Source of the DNA: Plantago major
Taxonomy: Eukaryota; Streptophyta; Magnoliopsida; Lamiales; Plantaginaceae
Direction of reading: 5' to 3'
Assembly (NCBI GenBank): GCA_026545765.1
Contig: CM048841.1
Span: 24,587,397-24,651,396 of the forward strand
Length of the DNA: 64,000 nucleotides
Part shown: piece after piece, positions 34,255 through 47,498 of the stretch
Layout of the letters: every line of letters begins with the position of its first letter
Position numbering within the stretch: the stretch's first letter is position 1
Translations under genes and position numbers: made by a program
Notes under the pieces: model-generated
Seen by the model: the letters and a program-made list of their open reading frames with translations, nothing else
Database searches by the model: none
What the model was told of the DNA's origin: nothing

Positions 34255-37200
34255 CACTTAAGCAAATTTGAATCCAGAGCACTCTAAGCAAGCCGAGCAA
34301 GAAAGAACATCCGAGCAAGCAAGAACTCATAGAACAAGAGGAGATCCGAGCAAGTGATACTCAAGGACGAGCCAACCTTTGTTGAATTTCAATTCGTATT
34401 CACTCAAGCTAAATCAAGTAAGTGTTCTTTGACCTCCTCCCAGATCTGGAATGTTTTCGGTATTGTACTTGCTGTGTTCTGTTGCTTCTGCACTGATGAT
34501 TGCATGCTTAGGAGTTTAGAATCTCATTTTTAGAATTATGTTTGAATTCTGTAGAGATGAATGTTGTAGTTCCCAGTATAGAGTAGTGCGTGAATCCCCA
34601 AAATTATTTGAATTGAGGCACTGTGTAGCCTTAAGCCTGTAATGACTGTTGGCATGTTTCTGTATTTTTGAAATAGGAGGCACTTGTGTGTTGTGCATGC
34701 TATGTTTTCCAGTAATGATGTATAATCAAATTGGAATTGTATAGGCTTACTGCTAGAATTGTAAAACTCGCAAGTTTTTGTCAAAAATCTGTTGACTGTA
34801 AGTAGTCCAATGGCACTGTGCTTGTGCTATTTGTGTGGAGTATTAGTGCCATAAGGCACATATACTCCTGTGAGTGGCACAGGCTGGGCACAGTGCTTGC
34901 TTGTTTATGTACTAGATTAGGAGCCGATGGCGCATGTAATTCCCCTATGACACTACCATATATGCCACTGTATGTGCCATTGGTGTGTCAATGGTAAGGA
35001 GATTATGGCCTGAGAATTCCCAGTTGTTCATAGGGTTTCTCTTACTAACTTCGGACCTAATAAGATACATAAATGAACTCTCGGACAAACAACAACTCTT
35101 TGACTGTTCCGTTTCTTGTCCCCTAGGATGTCCGGGAATGATAGTCAGAACCAATCTGAGGCTCAGAATTATGATGATGCTGTGGAGCATCAGTCATCAT
35201 CCGCCACTCTCAGCAATACTGTCTCGGACCATGGGGAGTTTGAGATGCCCCAAAATCAGGTGATCCCTGAAAATGTGGTCGTCCGATCAGTGGATCCGGA
35301 TGTTGGTCCGAAGGACGTGGTCAACGTCCCCTCTTCAGGTGATTCAGATGCTGGGGATGTGGTCCATCAGGATGGAGATGGTCCGAGTGGCACTGCAGAT
35401 GTTGAGGGAAGTTCCAGGCGGACTAGGGTCACTGTCCGTGCTAGGAAAATTGGAGGTGGAAGGATTGATGATGATGCGGACGAAATACTGGTGGAACATG
35501 GAGGTGACACGGAGCAAGATCTAGATGATCTAGAGATGTTCGAGGCTAGGGATGAGGAGAGGGTGGACGCGGACTCAGTCCCGGGCACCAACGATGTCGA
35601 TAAGGAGGAGGAAGAGGACGATGAGGCAGAAGAGACATCCCGTCCTGTCCGCAAAAGGAAGAGCTCTGGGCGGTCTAGGAGCTAGCTCAACCTCAAAGCT
35701 GTTATCCCTGAGGCGCCAAAGGCGGGAGAGCATGGGGTAAACGCCTAGCGGACTAAGTTTCCGCGTCCTCATACTTCCGTCGCTATTGTGGATCCAAATG
35801 GAGAGCTAAATGAAGATGGGGCCCTCCCAACTTGCCCTTCTAAGGTGAAGGAGTCTCAGATTCCTGAGCTGAGATGGAAGTGGGCAATTCCCGACTCCGT
35901 GGAGATCCTGGTCCCTTCTCCGGACCAAGCCTTCTACAATCCGCCAGAAGGCTATATCGCGGTCCACGAGATCTCTTTCCAGTGCGGATGGAGGCTCCCT
36001 ATTTCTCCGTGCATCAAGGGGATCCTTGACCACCTCGGGATCAGCTTAATGAAGGTTATCCCAAAGTCATTGGGTAACCTCATCTTCTTTGCTGTTTTTT
36101 TGCAAGAGGAAGAAGCAAGAAGTTAACTTCGAGAACTTCCGTCAATTATTCAACATTTCTTTCAGTCCGGGCAATGCCTTCATGTACACTTTTGTTAATA
36201 GGCCGAACTTCAATTTTATTTCTGACTCCTTCTCCTCCCTCAGATGTAAATGGTGGGAGAGGTGTTTATCTTTGTTAGATTAGGTTTAGAAGTAGGTAAG
36301 CCCGAGAGGGCAAGAGAACAGTGGGCTATTCCCGTGAAATTTTTAAGGTCGGACATCACGGATTACCATCCGTTATCTGACAACTGTCCAAAGTGGGTGA
36401 GGCAGCTCCACAAGGATTCGAAGCCTATGCCACGGAAGTTTCCGTTCCACGGATTTACTTGCCAACCTCTGCCATATTTGGCGGGTCTGACTGGACCCGT
36501 TGAATGTGGCGGAAATAAAGATTTCCGTAATACTTCTTTCTTCTTGCCTTTGCTTGCTTTTACTTGCGCATTTCCGAGTTTTTTATATATTCCTTGTAGA
36601 TTGCTCTTCGTCATTTGTATTTAACTCATGCCTATTTTGTTCCGCAGGTCACTGGTGGAGATACATTATGTCGACTCTCCAGGACAGAAAGAGAATCCAG
36701 AGAGAGCAACAGGCCTTGGAGGTCACTCAAGGGAAACGGGACAAAGTGATAAATACTCCACCAGCTCTTCCCATGCCGGATCCCAAGAACGCGACCGAGT
36801 TTGCTGTGGACGAGGCAAAGAGGGAGAAAGCCGGGGAGGCATCCAAAAGTATCCCTTTGCCCGATTAGGGCAAGAAAAAGTCTTCTTCCGTGCCCGTGCA
36901 GGACAAGCTCCTGAAAGATGCGATAACGACGGGACGGAAGAGGGGTAGCACCGCCTCGAGTATTCCTGCTGGGAAGAAGCCATTGCACGTTGAGGTTTTC
37001 ACCTTGACGGACCCCACTGCCGTTACTTCCGAGGAAGAGAGGTGTAACAACCTCTCGGAACTGGAATAAATACACGAGCTTTCAGCCATGCATGAGCGGG
37101 TGAGTTTTCTAACACTCTGTGTTTTAAATCCATCTTTTCTTTAAACGAAAAAATTCTAACTTTCCAGTTTCCATGCTCCCACCTTTAGGTCGGATGCATG

Positions 37201-38110
37201 ATCCGTGCTTTGCTGAACAGAGTAGGCGGAAGGGTGGGACTTGAGGACAAGCTTGAAAAGGCTTTGGCTGCCCAAGCGGATGTGGAGGGCCAGTTGCGGA
37301 AACTGGAGGAGTCCTCTAAGGCAAAGGATGCGTGGATTACTGAGCTCCAAATGGAGTTGGACGAAACCAAGGGATCGCTGGACCGGGCAAACCACTTCCG
37401 CGACACAAGTTTCAAGTTGTTCGTGGAATCCAAGAACACGTTGCTAAACAACTTGAAGTTCACTCGAATAGGTGCAGTCAGAGACTTCATGCAATCCGAC
37501 TCCTTTAAGTACTACATGGTGGACAGATCTGACGCATTAAGGCTGGAAGGTTTCACGTCCGCTATCAGCCAGCTGCAAAAGAAAGACCTCGTTCCGGGGG
37601 AATACAACTGGAAGAATGAGGGGCTGAGTCCAGCGATTGATGCAAAGGGAGTCCCCTTCCCCAAAGTTTTTGTCCCGGATGAGGTGCTTGGGGCGCATGA
37701 ATTTGTGGAGTGCGTCACTGATGAGGGCGGTGTGGAGGTGACACATGGCGGACCATATCTTCCTGGATTCGTGCCTAATGCCCTGGGGAAAGTCTGCATG
37801 GTGCCGTTCGAGGAGAACCTGGCTTTTATGAAGAGTTGGTATTACATACCGGCTCGGGTGCTAGGCAAGGAACCGGATTATGACATGTTCGAGAGTGCAA
37901 GGGCCTCGTTTGCGGAAGCTTTAGCAACAAGAGCCTCGCGGACCGCCACTAGTGCCCCCGGACTAACAATGTCAATGCCGACGCTGAGCAAGGTGCCACT
38001 TCCATTGTAAGCCCTTCCGCTCCTGAGACTTCCCAGGCTAATCCGTCCTCGGTGATTTCTTCGGACCCCGAGAATGCAAATGCAACTGTTAATCCTCCTG
38101 AGCAACAATG
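34255..38110 (+). pseudogene. Antisense gene of Tat-2 with PF04195-like domain
   Basis: The same gene as at 17717-21170, opposite to gag-pol. The leader intron is 34418-35126 (donor CAA|GTAAG, acceptor CCCTAG|G) with the ATG at 35128; later introns are 36527-36647 (121 bp) and 37100-37188 (89 bp). The start, MSGNDSQNQSEAQN, is acidic and parallels Tat-1. The conserved block has IPDSVEILVPSPDQ, FYNPPEGYIAVHEISFQCGW and VIPKSLGNLI, resembling PF04195. The C-terminal exon has a coiled-coil-like part, then HGGPYLPGFVP and MVPFEENL. Spacing and splice sites match Tat-1, so the gene was kept in both lineages. This copy is broken in about three places. Confidence 0.75.
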
Positions 38111-39811
38111 AGAGTCTGAGTTATGCCCCAGGTAACTGTAACCAAAGAATTTTGATAATCTTTCGATGGCACGGAATGTTGCCTAGTACATTGATTTAAT
38201 TCTGTTGTTGTTTATAACATGAATGTCCACACAATTTGTCTTTTTTCCCTTATGGTAATTCAACTTTCCTTATTATCATTGCTTGATAACTTTTGCATGA
38301 ATCATCGAACTGTTGGTATCTCGGAATTGTAACTAATATCCGTAGGATTAGCATCCGTAGGAGTAAGTTGACTATCCGAAGTAGCTTGCACAATTTGGTA
38401 ATGACAAATCATGAACTGAATGCAACTCGGATGAAAGTACAAATCCGAAGTAGCATCACTTGCTTCCCTTACTAAGTGTAAATCAATGATGATTGATTAC
38501 AACTGTTAGGATCTCGGATATGGTGAATAGAATTAATCCGTCACTGCAAGTTATCAATGGTGAATGTTTAACTTGTGAGTACACGGACTTAGTGGCTGAA
38601 TCATCGACTAAATGTCATCCGCAAGAGGTTAGCTTGGACAATTTAGGACAATTCACAATGAGACCACTTGTGGGCTCAGTGTGACTGGAAATGGGCGGGC
38701 ACAAATAGTCCGACACTGTATGGCCCACTCAGATGGCCCAAGCCCAATGTTAACTCTGCCCTTATAACGTGGTGGACACTGATTAGTCGGAGACCCTTAT
38801 AAAAAACCACGGTCGAAGTACATAAATTGTACTAAAATGATCTCTTCTTCTTCTTCTTCTCCTCCTCCTCCTCCTCCTCCTCCTCCTCCTCCTCCTTCTT
38901 CTATTTTGTCATTTTTACTGGCCTGCCTTTCAATACTCCCATCATTTCCTAGTTTGGTGAATACCCTAAATGCAGGAAAGGTGTGGGTCTTGAAGGATAG
39001 GCTGCTCAAAAGAAATCACCAAGGCAACCAGCTGAGAAAACAACGTCATATCCTTTCGGCCAAGCGTCCTTTAGTGCTTAAAGCTCTCTCAAATAGGTGT
39101 AAAACCTTTCACTTTGAGAGAGATTGGGTTCCGAAAGGTGGGTTGGTTGAGGAAATAACTCAAGAGCCTTTTCTATCATTCCCCCTTTAGTGGCTCAAAT
39201 CTCTCTTGAAACGGTGGAAAACCCTTGACTTTAAGAGGGTTTGAGCCTCTAAAGATGGATAGGCTGAGATCTGGTCGTTTCGACTTCCAAGGACCATTGG
39301 TGGTCGGATCTTCGTACAATCCATGCATGGGATCCGTACGAGGACTCAAAGGTATGGTAATATTTTAAGAAATTCCACCATACTGAACCAATTTATATTG
39401 TGCAGGTACATCAGACTCTTGGTGTTCCCGGAAGTGATGACCATGGGGAATACTTTCCTGACGGAGGAATAATCTCGACGGAAGAGGATGTATCTCCAGA
39501 GATTTTCTTACACAGTGTTATATTGTAACTGTAAATCTGGATAAAGATCCGAGATTGTAGATGTACAAATTGTTTCGTACATGAATAAAGTTATATACTT
39601 GCTTCTTTGTCTTGTGAATGCTAAATTTCATATCTACGAATCGAAAGATAGAAGTTGTATTGATTTGACGGAAATTCAATTACAACTGAAAGGCTGCATG
39701 GCCAATGACAAAAGAGTAGCAAGAGACTTAACTGATGGAGTTCCGTGTAATAAAACAGCCTCATAGACAAATGCTGGAGCAATCGACGGAAAGGATTTCG
39801 TGGCACAAACC
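38111..39811. other. Non-coding spacer of Tat-2 between antisense gene and pol
   Basis: No protein recognised. It contains the TTC/TCC microsatellite at 38842-38902 and two imperfect copies of a CTCTC..GA(A)A..GGT..AAAACC(C/T)TT..CTTT.AGAG motif around 39080-39240. A TTATAAAAAACC sequence near 38800 resembles a TATA box, but nothing downstream supports it. Confidence 0.55.
38842..38902. repeat. (TTC/TCC)n microsatellite in Tat-2
   Basis: TTC units followed by about a dozen TCC units and TTC again. It is visible directly. Confidence 0.95.
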
Positions 39812-42800
39812 CTAGGCATAGAACTTTTGAAGGTTCTTTGCGTTCCAATGGCGTTTTAGTGCACGTCCGTGATCGTCCTCTAGCTCATAACTTCCATTCA
39901 CTCTAGCACCAATGATCTTGTAGGGTCTTTCCCAATTAGGTTTTAGTTTCCCAACATTGCTCAGGATGTCTGCTCTACGGAGCACTAGATCTCCGACTTG
40001 CAAATCCTTGTCCTGGACATTCTTGTTGTATGCCCGTGCATCAATTGCTTAATATCTGTGGATATTAGCCAGTGCCTCGGACCTTTTCTGATCCAGCATG
40101 TTGAGATCATAGCCCCGAGCTTCTTGATTGTCAGAATCATTGTACTCTTGTATCCTCATTGTTTCCACAGCAACCTCCGCTGGTATGACTGCTTCCAAGC
40201 CATAAACCAGGGCAAAGGGAGTCTCTCTTGTTGCAATCCGAGATGTGGTACGATGAGCCCAAAGGACACCATCCAAGTCGTCCGCCCAGCTATCTTGAGA
40301 GGTTCTCAAATGCTTCTCAATGATCTTAACAATTGTCTTGTTAGTGGATTCTGCTTGTCCGTTAGCCTGGGGGTACCCGACTGAGGTGAACCGTTGTTTG
40401 ATCTTAAAGGAGGATAACCATTCCTTAAGTCTGCTCCCGGAGAACTGAGCACCATTATCTGAGACTAGGACTCTTGGTAATCCAAAGCGACAGATGATGT
40501 TCTTCCAGATTAAGGTCTGCACCCGGCTTTCCGTGATTGTAGCTACAGCCTCTGCTTCTACCCATTTGGTGAAGTACTCTACAACAACAATCAGAAACTT
40601 CCTTTGTTGTGTGCCCCTGGGGAAGGGCCCAACAATGTCGATGCCCCATTGATCGAACAGACACGCAATGATTGACGGAATCATTGGATGGTTTGACGAT
40701 GCAGACGTCATGTAATCGCAATCAGGCGCTTTCTTGCAAAGTTCGCTGCATCCTTGTCTATGGTAGACCAGTAATACCCTTGACGGATAATTTTTTGGGC
40801 CAAAGTCCGCCCCCCCAGAGTGACTTCCACAACTCCCACTGTGTATCTCTTCCAACACAGTCCGTGCTTCTTGGGGATCAAGACATCGCATGTGTGTGCC
40901 AGTGAAACATTTCTTGTATAGATCCTCTCCAAATATGAAGTTCATATTTGCTCGACACTCCACACTCCTTGATTCTTTTGGATTAGATGGTAAAGATCTG
41001 TCTTTCAAATAATTGTAAATATCCGTCATCCAATTTCTTCCTGATCCAATAGCCATGACGGATGGACTTGAACTCACAAGGGATGAATCTTTAATTATGA
41101 GCAAAATCACCCTCCTGGTGTCTAGGGCTGTTGTTGCGGATGCATAGTTGGCCAAAGTGTCTGCTCTCTCATTCCATTCTCTATCAAACTACTTCAGAGT
41201 GAACTCTTCAAAGAGGCTCACTTCTTTCTTAAGTAGTTCGAGATACTTGATCATTGAGGGACTTTTTGTGGAAAAGGCCCTAGAAAATTGTGCTTCGACC
41301 AATTGTGAGTCTGTGTAAGCTTTAAGCTTTCGGACTTGCAATGACCTGGCGATCCGCAACCCTACCAACAGAGCTTCATACTCAGCCTTGTTGTTTGTCA
41401 CCTTGAAATCCAATGAGATGGCATAATCCAGTTGTGCTCCATCTGGGCTTTTGAGAAAAATCCCAATGCCTCCCATCCGTCCAGTGGACGATCCGTCAAC
41501 CTCCAATGTCCAAACATTGGATGGCTCTGCCACGGACTTAGAATCCTCTTGAGGCTGGCCAACCTCCAACACTTTCTCTGGTTCTGCTTTGTTTTCCTTC
41601 TCGGAACTTGGGATTCATGATCCGTGGGAGATATTATCAAGGAAAAACATGTGATTTACTCGAGATTCTTCCGAAGTTGGCATCCGAGAATGGTTGATAA
41701 ACTGAGCATCTTCGAAGTTATCCAATCTTGTCTTTGACGGAGCTGTCTTGCCTTTGACTGCCTTGACTATCAAACACTCAAATGTTTGCTTGTCCGAGGT
41801 CTTTTCAGAATCCGTTCCAGGATAATCTGCCAAAAAATCCGCAATGACTTGAGCTTTCTTGGCTGTTGGATCCTGATAACTGATATCGTATTCACTCAGT
41901 TCAATTGCCCACTTTGAGAGCCTTCCGGATTGATCCGGCTTCCCAAGGACCTATTTTAAGGGTTCCGAGGTTAGTACAATGATCTTGTGTGACTTGAAGT
42001 ACGGTTTCAACCGTCTTGCAGTGTAAATCAAGGCGTATGCAATCTTTTCAATCTTTACATATCTTGTTTCTACCCCTGCAAGGACTTTACTAAGATAGTA
42101 GATTGACATGTGATCGTTAGCCTGGATCCGTACTAGGACGGAACTCATTGCCTCTTCCGTGACAACCAGATAGAAGTAGAGTGGTTCTCCTTCCATGGAT
42201 TTGGAGAGTAATGGAGGGGAATGGAGGTACTTTTTCAAGTTTTCGAAAGATTCTGAACATTCCGCCGTCCATTCAAACTTCTCTCCCTTCCGTAGGATTT
42301 TGAAGAATGGAAGATTCTTTTCTGCCGACTGGGATATGAAACGACTCAAGGACATGAGGCGTCCGATGAGTTGTTGTACCTTGTTGATGTTCTTTGGTTG
42401 TGGTAGGTCTAGGATGGCCTTGATTTTCTCTGGATTTGCGCTTATTCCCCTTTCCGTGACCATGTACCCCAAGAACTTTTCCGGGTTGAGTTTCATCCCG
42501 TATTTCCGCAGGATTGCAAAGCATCTGTTCAAATCCTCTATGTGATGTTCCTCAGTTTTGCTCTTGACAAGCATATCATCAATATATACTTCCATTGTTT
42601 GCAAATTTCTTCTTTAAACATTTGATTTACCAGACGTTGGTAAGTGGCTTCAGCATTCTTTAGTCCGAAGGGCATCACTTTGAAGCAATACACCCCTCCT
42701 GCGGCGAAGAAAGCTGTTTTCTTGATGTCCTCTTTGGCCATCCGAATCTGGTAAAAGCCTTGATATGCATCCATAAAGCTTAACAGTGCGCATCCGGAAG

Positions 42801-43400
42801 TGGAGACAACTAGCTGGTCTATCCATGATAAAGGATATGGATCTTTCGGACAAAACTTGTTTAGCCTTGTGAAATCATTGCACATCCTCCATTTTCCCGG
42901 TGACTTCTCAACTAGGACAACATTGCAGACCCAATCAGAGTAACGGACTTCTTCAATGTGTCCGGCTTTCATGAGCCTGTCCACTTTCGCGGCTATAATG
43001 GCATCTTCAATCGGACTGAAATCTCTTCTCTTTTGGCGGATGTACTTGATAGAGGGGTCTACATTCAGTCGGTGGACCGCAACCCTCGGATCTATCCCTT
43101 TCAGATCTTTCGTGCTCCAAGCAAAAACATCTCTGTTATCTCGGAGACAAGCTATCAACCTCATCTCAACCTCTGCACTCATCTCAGTTCCAATTCTAGT
43201 CTTCTTCTCTGGACTCCCAATGACTAGCTCAACATCTTTGAGAGTCTCATGAGGTTCGATCCGTGTTGCCTTAGGAAATTTGTCCTTCTGAATCCCTATT
43301 CCAATGACATGATTTTCTTTCTTGGAAGGTAGGACAAGTTGCGGATCAAATGTTACTGAGACGGACAGGGTTGGGGTGGATGCTCTTCTAGTTGACATGA
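39812..43400 (-). pseudogene. pol region of Tat-2 (RT, RNase H, second RNase H, integrase)
   Basis: On the minus strand: reverse transcriptase with IRQKRRDFSPIEDAI, FMDAYQGFYQIRM and CFKVMPFGLKNAEATYQRL (about 43100-42640), and a catalytic YIDDMLVK near 42585. RNase H follows with EPLYFYLVVTEEAMSSVL (near 42180). A second RNase H-like domain with LEVDGSSTGRMGGIGIF and AYTDSQLV lies near 41500-41300. Integrase has FDQWGIDIVGPFP and HPQ-type YPQANGQAESTNK (about 40640 and 40370), and a C-terminal PNWERPYKIIGARVNG block lies near 39920. The order and motifs parallel Tat-1 closely. It is a broken fossil. Confidence 0.9.
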
Positions 43401-43573
43401 TGTAACATTCCCATGCTTCTCGGATGTTTCCTATCTCTTCCCCTACTCCGTATGGAGTGGGAACTTCATTTTGTTATGCAAGGTGGAGGATATTGCACGG
43501 AACTGATTAGCTCTGGCCTTCCGAATATGGCATTATAATCAAAAGTTCGATTAACTACCACAAAGCGGACCAA

Positions 43574-45920
43574 CTAGGTAATCCTGGCTGGAAAAGTACC
43601 CAAAGATACGTGCAACATGATGCTGCCCAAAGGTCGGACAACACCTCCTCCAGATCCAGATATGGAGCTGTTAACTCTCTCATATTGGACTCTTCCTAAA
43701 TTAATTTGATCAACAGTACTTTTGGCAATAATGTTGGAGGAACTTCGTGTATCGACTAGGATTTTGTTCACCCTATAGGTGGCAATTGTCAGAGAGACCA
43801 CAAGCGGAACATCTGGATCATCCACATCTCCGCCTCCTGACGTAGGAGGGGGAACCTCACTATCATCAAAGGAGATATTATTTGTTCCTCGGAGGACTGG
43901 TGCGGCATAAGCCCTGTCATTGTTCCTTAGATTCTGAGCAGTCCTTTCCCTTGCATTCCGACTATCACCTCCTGCCGGACCTCCTGCAATCGTATTGATT
44001 ACACCACTATATGGACGATTCTCCATCTTAATATCATCCTCATACTCGTATTGGTTACGATAAGGTGGATGACCTGTGGGGGGGGGGGGGAGGTGGCAGT
44101 GATAACGGACGAGGCTGTGGTTCCTCTACTCTATCTTCTCTTCTCTGTTCCATCCTATTATGCCTTGAAGGTTCATCCGTCTGGATGCTTTCCTTCAACT
44201 TTCCTTCCCTGACCAAATGCTCAACTTCTATTTTCAAATGGATGCAATCATCCGTTTCATGACGATTGCTCTTATGAAATTTGCAAAATCCCTTGGCTTT
44301 GTTGTTCTTCTTGCTTTTGTTAGATGGCTTCGGCCATTGGACATCCAACCTTTTCTCAATAATGGTAGTCAAGATCTCAGATCTTCGCCTATTGAGACGG
44401 GTGTAGTAAGCAAAACTTCTTGGCGAACTTCTTTCCCTATGAAATCCTTTATCCTTGTATTCTTTCTTCTAGTTGAACTTCCATTGCTCCTGTTTGACTG
44501 GGTCTTTTCCTTTCTTGGATCCGACCCTCACTAGCACGGTCCGTCGATAATCTTCCCCATACAATACATCCTCACAAATCTCCTCCAAATGCCTCTCACT
44601 TCTTACCACCTGGCTGGAGAGTCTCATCCGGAGTTCACCATTGTAAGTATTAGAATACAGGTGACAGACCCGATCCTTAATACTGTGTGGCTCAACTCGG
44701 GGTAACTCTGCGTTGAAGCGATCAAGGAAAGCACTAAGATCCTCATTCTCTCTTTGCACGATATCTGCCAGATGTTCCACGGTTCGTTTCTTACTTTTTG
44801 ACTTTCCAAATCTTAACAGAAACTTAGAAGTGAGATCAGCATAAGATTTTATAGATTTGTTGGGCAATGCATTATACCAATCCATAACAGTTCCAAAAAG
44901 AGTAGAAGAGAAAGTAATAGCCTTAGTATCATCAGTCATACCTTTGGAATCCAATTTGCTATTGTACCTTGTAAGATGGCCTTGCGGACAAGAATCACCA
45001 TAGTAGTACTCCAAGTTTGGAATCACCAGGTCTAGGCTTTTGTTCCTTTCCCTTTCCTTCATGATCTCAGCACACAAAGGGTTTGGAGTGCTTGCATGGA
45101 TTTGCTCATGATCCTTCACCAATCATCCGAGACTAAGAATCTGAGCCTCCAATGCCTTCTGCTGTGCATAGATTTCTTCTGCATTCATCATCTCTCCAGT
45201 ACGCGGATGTATCGCTACGTCTGCTGGGAGTTCATCCACATTAATCACGGGAACAATCTCTGCTACGTGATCTCTGGCTTTGGGAGGAACTTGTGGCGGA
45301 GCTCTGGGCTGCCTGTTTGCGGCCGCTCGTTGAGCTACCTACGGACTTGGCTCACATTGGACTTGTGAGGCGGAAGCTATTCTGTCGAGTAAGTTCCGCA
45401 GGTCCTCCTGAGGCCGGTTCCCTAACCTCTGCTGGATCGGACGTTGCTCATTCCGAGAGAGAGCTGGGTCAGCTTGGGCCGGAGCTGCTACTTGCGGAGA
45501 TGCTTGCTGTGGCGGAACGTTGCTGGAACCGAGACAACCTTGGATGACTGTAAGAAGTCTCCCAAACTGGGTCTCACTTAAGCCAAAATTACTTGTGCGG
45601 ACTTCACGTCCGTCAGGCATGGTAAATTGTTGACCCGGAGGAGGCCCTTGGTTTCTTGACGGAGGAACTTGGGCACCTCCTCTTTCTGGAGCTTCTGGCA
45701 CAGTGTTGTCAGGACCATTGCATATCCTTCTGTGCGGAACATCCCTTTCTTCGTCCGAGGATGGGCTTGCTGTGCGGCCATCCCTCGGATAACCATCCCT
45801 ACCTCCTAGGCCTCCAGTAGTCTGCCGTTCCCTGGTGGGTGGACGTCTGCGTGGGCGAGGAGGTGGAGGAGTTCCGTCTCCAGTAGCACTTGACCGCGTT
45901 GTCCTTCTCGTTCTTGCCAT
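43574..45920 (-). pseudogene. gag-protease region of Tat-2
   Basis: Begins MARTRRTTRS shortly after the primer-binding site, with a proline/arginine-rich N-terminal part. The gypsy Gag domain has LFGTVMDWYNALP, FLLRFGKSKSKKR and FLDRFNAEL (about 44950-44690). A CKFHKSNRHETDDC zinc-binding motif lies near 44280. A protease region with LVVSLTIATYRVNKILVD follows near 43810-43740. A 13-base G/C run interrupts the composition near 44078-44090. It is a broken fossil, parallel to 9803-12230 of Tat-1. Confidence 0.87.
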
Positions 45921-45943
45921 TAACTCAACCTTTAGTAACGATT

Positions 45944-45959
45944 CCCACAGACGGCGCCA
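45944..45959 (-). other. Primer-binding site of Tat-2
   Basis: On the minus strand it reads TGGCGCCGTCTGTGGG, identical to Tat-1, directly inside the 5' LTR. Confidence 0.82.
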
Positions 45960-45961
45960 AA

Positions 45962-46812
45962 TGTTGAGGGGTAAGACCTCAAACACTAACTAAACTATTA
46001 CAAGTAACTTAGTCTAAGATCCGCCTCCTACTTGGAGTCCGAAGCAATACATGTCCGAGCAAGAGTACCTGAAAGGACTAAGTGGGGGGGGGGGGGGGGT
46101 TAGAAAGGGTTACCCGGATTGCAGGTGTCAATTCGGTAAGAGACTTTACTCAAGAGAGAGTTGGAAGCTCTCAATGTAATAGTTATGATGAAGGTTATGA
46201 TATAGTGAGCTTAGTATTTATTACTTACCTCAAAGTTTGGACCTTGAGCTATATTTATAGAGACCATAGGTTATGAGGTGACTTATAAGATGGTGCCAAG
46301 TGTAAGGTGTGGGTTTAAGGATAGCGACATTCTTTGGCCCATGGCCCAATAGTATGTTATAGTCCAATACCGTGTATTAGGCCTGGGAGGATAAATCGGT
46401 CCTTCCCTACTAAGAGTACTGTTCCGCCTGTTGGGTCCGTGTAAGTCCTTAGGATAGATCTCTCTGCTTGATTGATCTAACCTCAGGTAACTCTGGATGT
46501 TCGAGCCGAGAGTCTCACGGAAGTATCTCAATGGTTCCAGTATACGTTTGGTCTTACTGTAAAGGTGGCGTCCGAGAGGCTATCTCGTCCAGTCCATTGG
46601 ACATCTTTGTACTGACTCAGTCAGGTTAAGAAGTCCTTTTCCCAGCTAGCTCGGACTAGCTGTGAGGGTGTAGTGACTTTAGCGTACTGGTTGACTCACT
46701 AGGACGGACCATGTGAGGTCAGACCAGTACTGAATTGGCTATTAAACCGTGATGCGCTCTAGGACACGCTCTATGGCGCCCTTAACGGATTGGACATATA
46801 TCCGTATCAACA
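45962..46812 (-). repeat. 5' LTR of Tat-2
   Basis: Direct repeat of 32843-33674. It contains a 16-base G-run (46084-46099; a C-run in element sense) and, near 46250-46265, a TATA box in element sense (CTATAAATATAG). It ends at the TCGCT duplication. Confidence 0.93.
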
Positions 46813-46817
46813 TCGCT

Positions 46818-47460
46818 CATTTAGTTGAAGCTCATAGTTTTTGAAGTTGTTCATCAAGGAGTGAAAGTCCATAGTAGCAAGATATTTTGTATCTTCTAAA
46901 ACAATGCGTTTTGTATCAAATTTTGAAGAAAGAGTACGAATAGCTTTGCTAACAAGTTGTTTGTTAGATATAGGATCACTTAAAGTCTGACATTCATTAG
47001 CAATAGTAAGAAGTTTATCAAAGTAACTGTCAATAGATTCTTCTTCAGCCATTCTTAGATTTTCAAATTTTGACATGAGCATTCTAAGTTTAGTTTGCTT
47101 CACACTGCTATCACCTTCACAATGACTTTTAAGTAAGTCCCAAGCTTGTTTAGCAGTAGTACAATTTTGAATAATTTTGAACATATGAGCATCAACATGA
47201 GCAAAAATGGCATTTAAAGCTTTTTCATTATAAGAGCATTCAGCAAATTCCTCACCTGCCCATTGATTTTCCAGTTTTGGAATGATATCTCCGCCAGCAT
47301 CCGAACCTATGGTAGGTGCCCTATAGCCTTCAAGAACAGATTTCCAGGAACGAACTTCAATTGATTTGATGTGCGTCCTGAGTCTGATCTGCTTGTAGTT
47401 GTAGTTCGACCCATCCAGCACAGGTGGCCTGTTAGCATTAAGATTGATAGAGTCCATTGT
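46818..47460 (-). pseudogene. N-terminal gag region of the Sirevirus-like element
   Basis: A copia Gag start with NRPPVLDGSNYNYKQIRLRT and KSVLEGY (DUF4219-like), then the UBN2-type region with AFAHV-like NAIFAHVDAHMFKII, TAKQAWDLLKSHCEG, KLRMLMSKFENLRM and SIDSYFDKLLTIANEC. It is separated from the rest of gag by the whole Tat-2 element. Confidence 0.85.
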
Positions 47461-47498
47461 AATAGTACCAAATACAGACACCAATTGATTGGGTGGCT

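Larger units (their letters stand above)
32843..46812 (-). mobile_element. Ty3/gypsy LTR retrotransposon, Tat-like (Tat-2), 14.0 kb
   Basis: Reverse-oriented relative of Tat-1, inserted in the gag of the Sirevirus-like element. LTRs are 32843-33674 and 45962-46812, with a perfect TCGCT target duplication (32838-32842 and 46813-46817). Order on the minus strand: 5' LTR, primer-binding site, gag, protease, RT, RNase H, second RNase H, integrase, spacer, antisense gene (plus strand), polypurine tract, 3' LTR. Both ends, the primer-binding site and the polypurine block are shared with Tat-1, so they belong to one family, though the LTRs have diverged strongly between the two. LTR divergence within Tat-2 is about 4% by eye, plus a deletion of roughly 25 bp. 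It is structurally complete; the coding regions have about eight breaks. Confidence 0.93.

Noticed and set aside
38797-39190. Proline- or glycine-repeat protein over the TCC microsatellite
   Set aside because: The reading frames are only the translation of a simple repeat.
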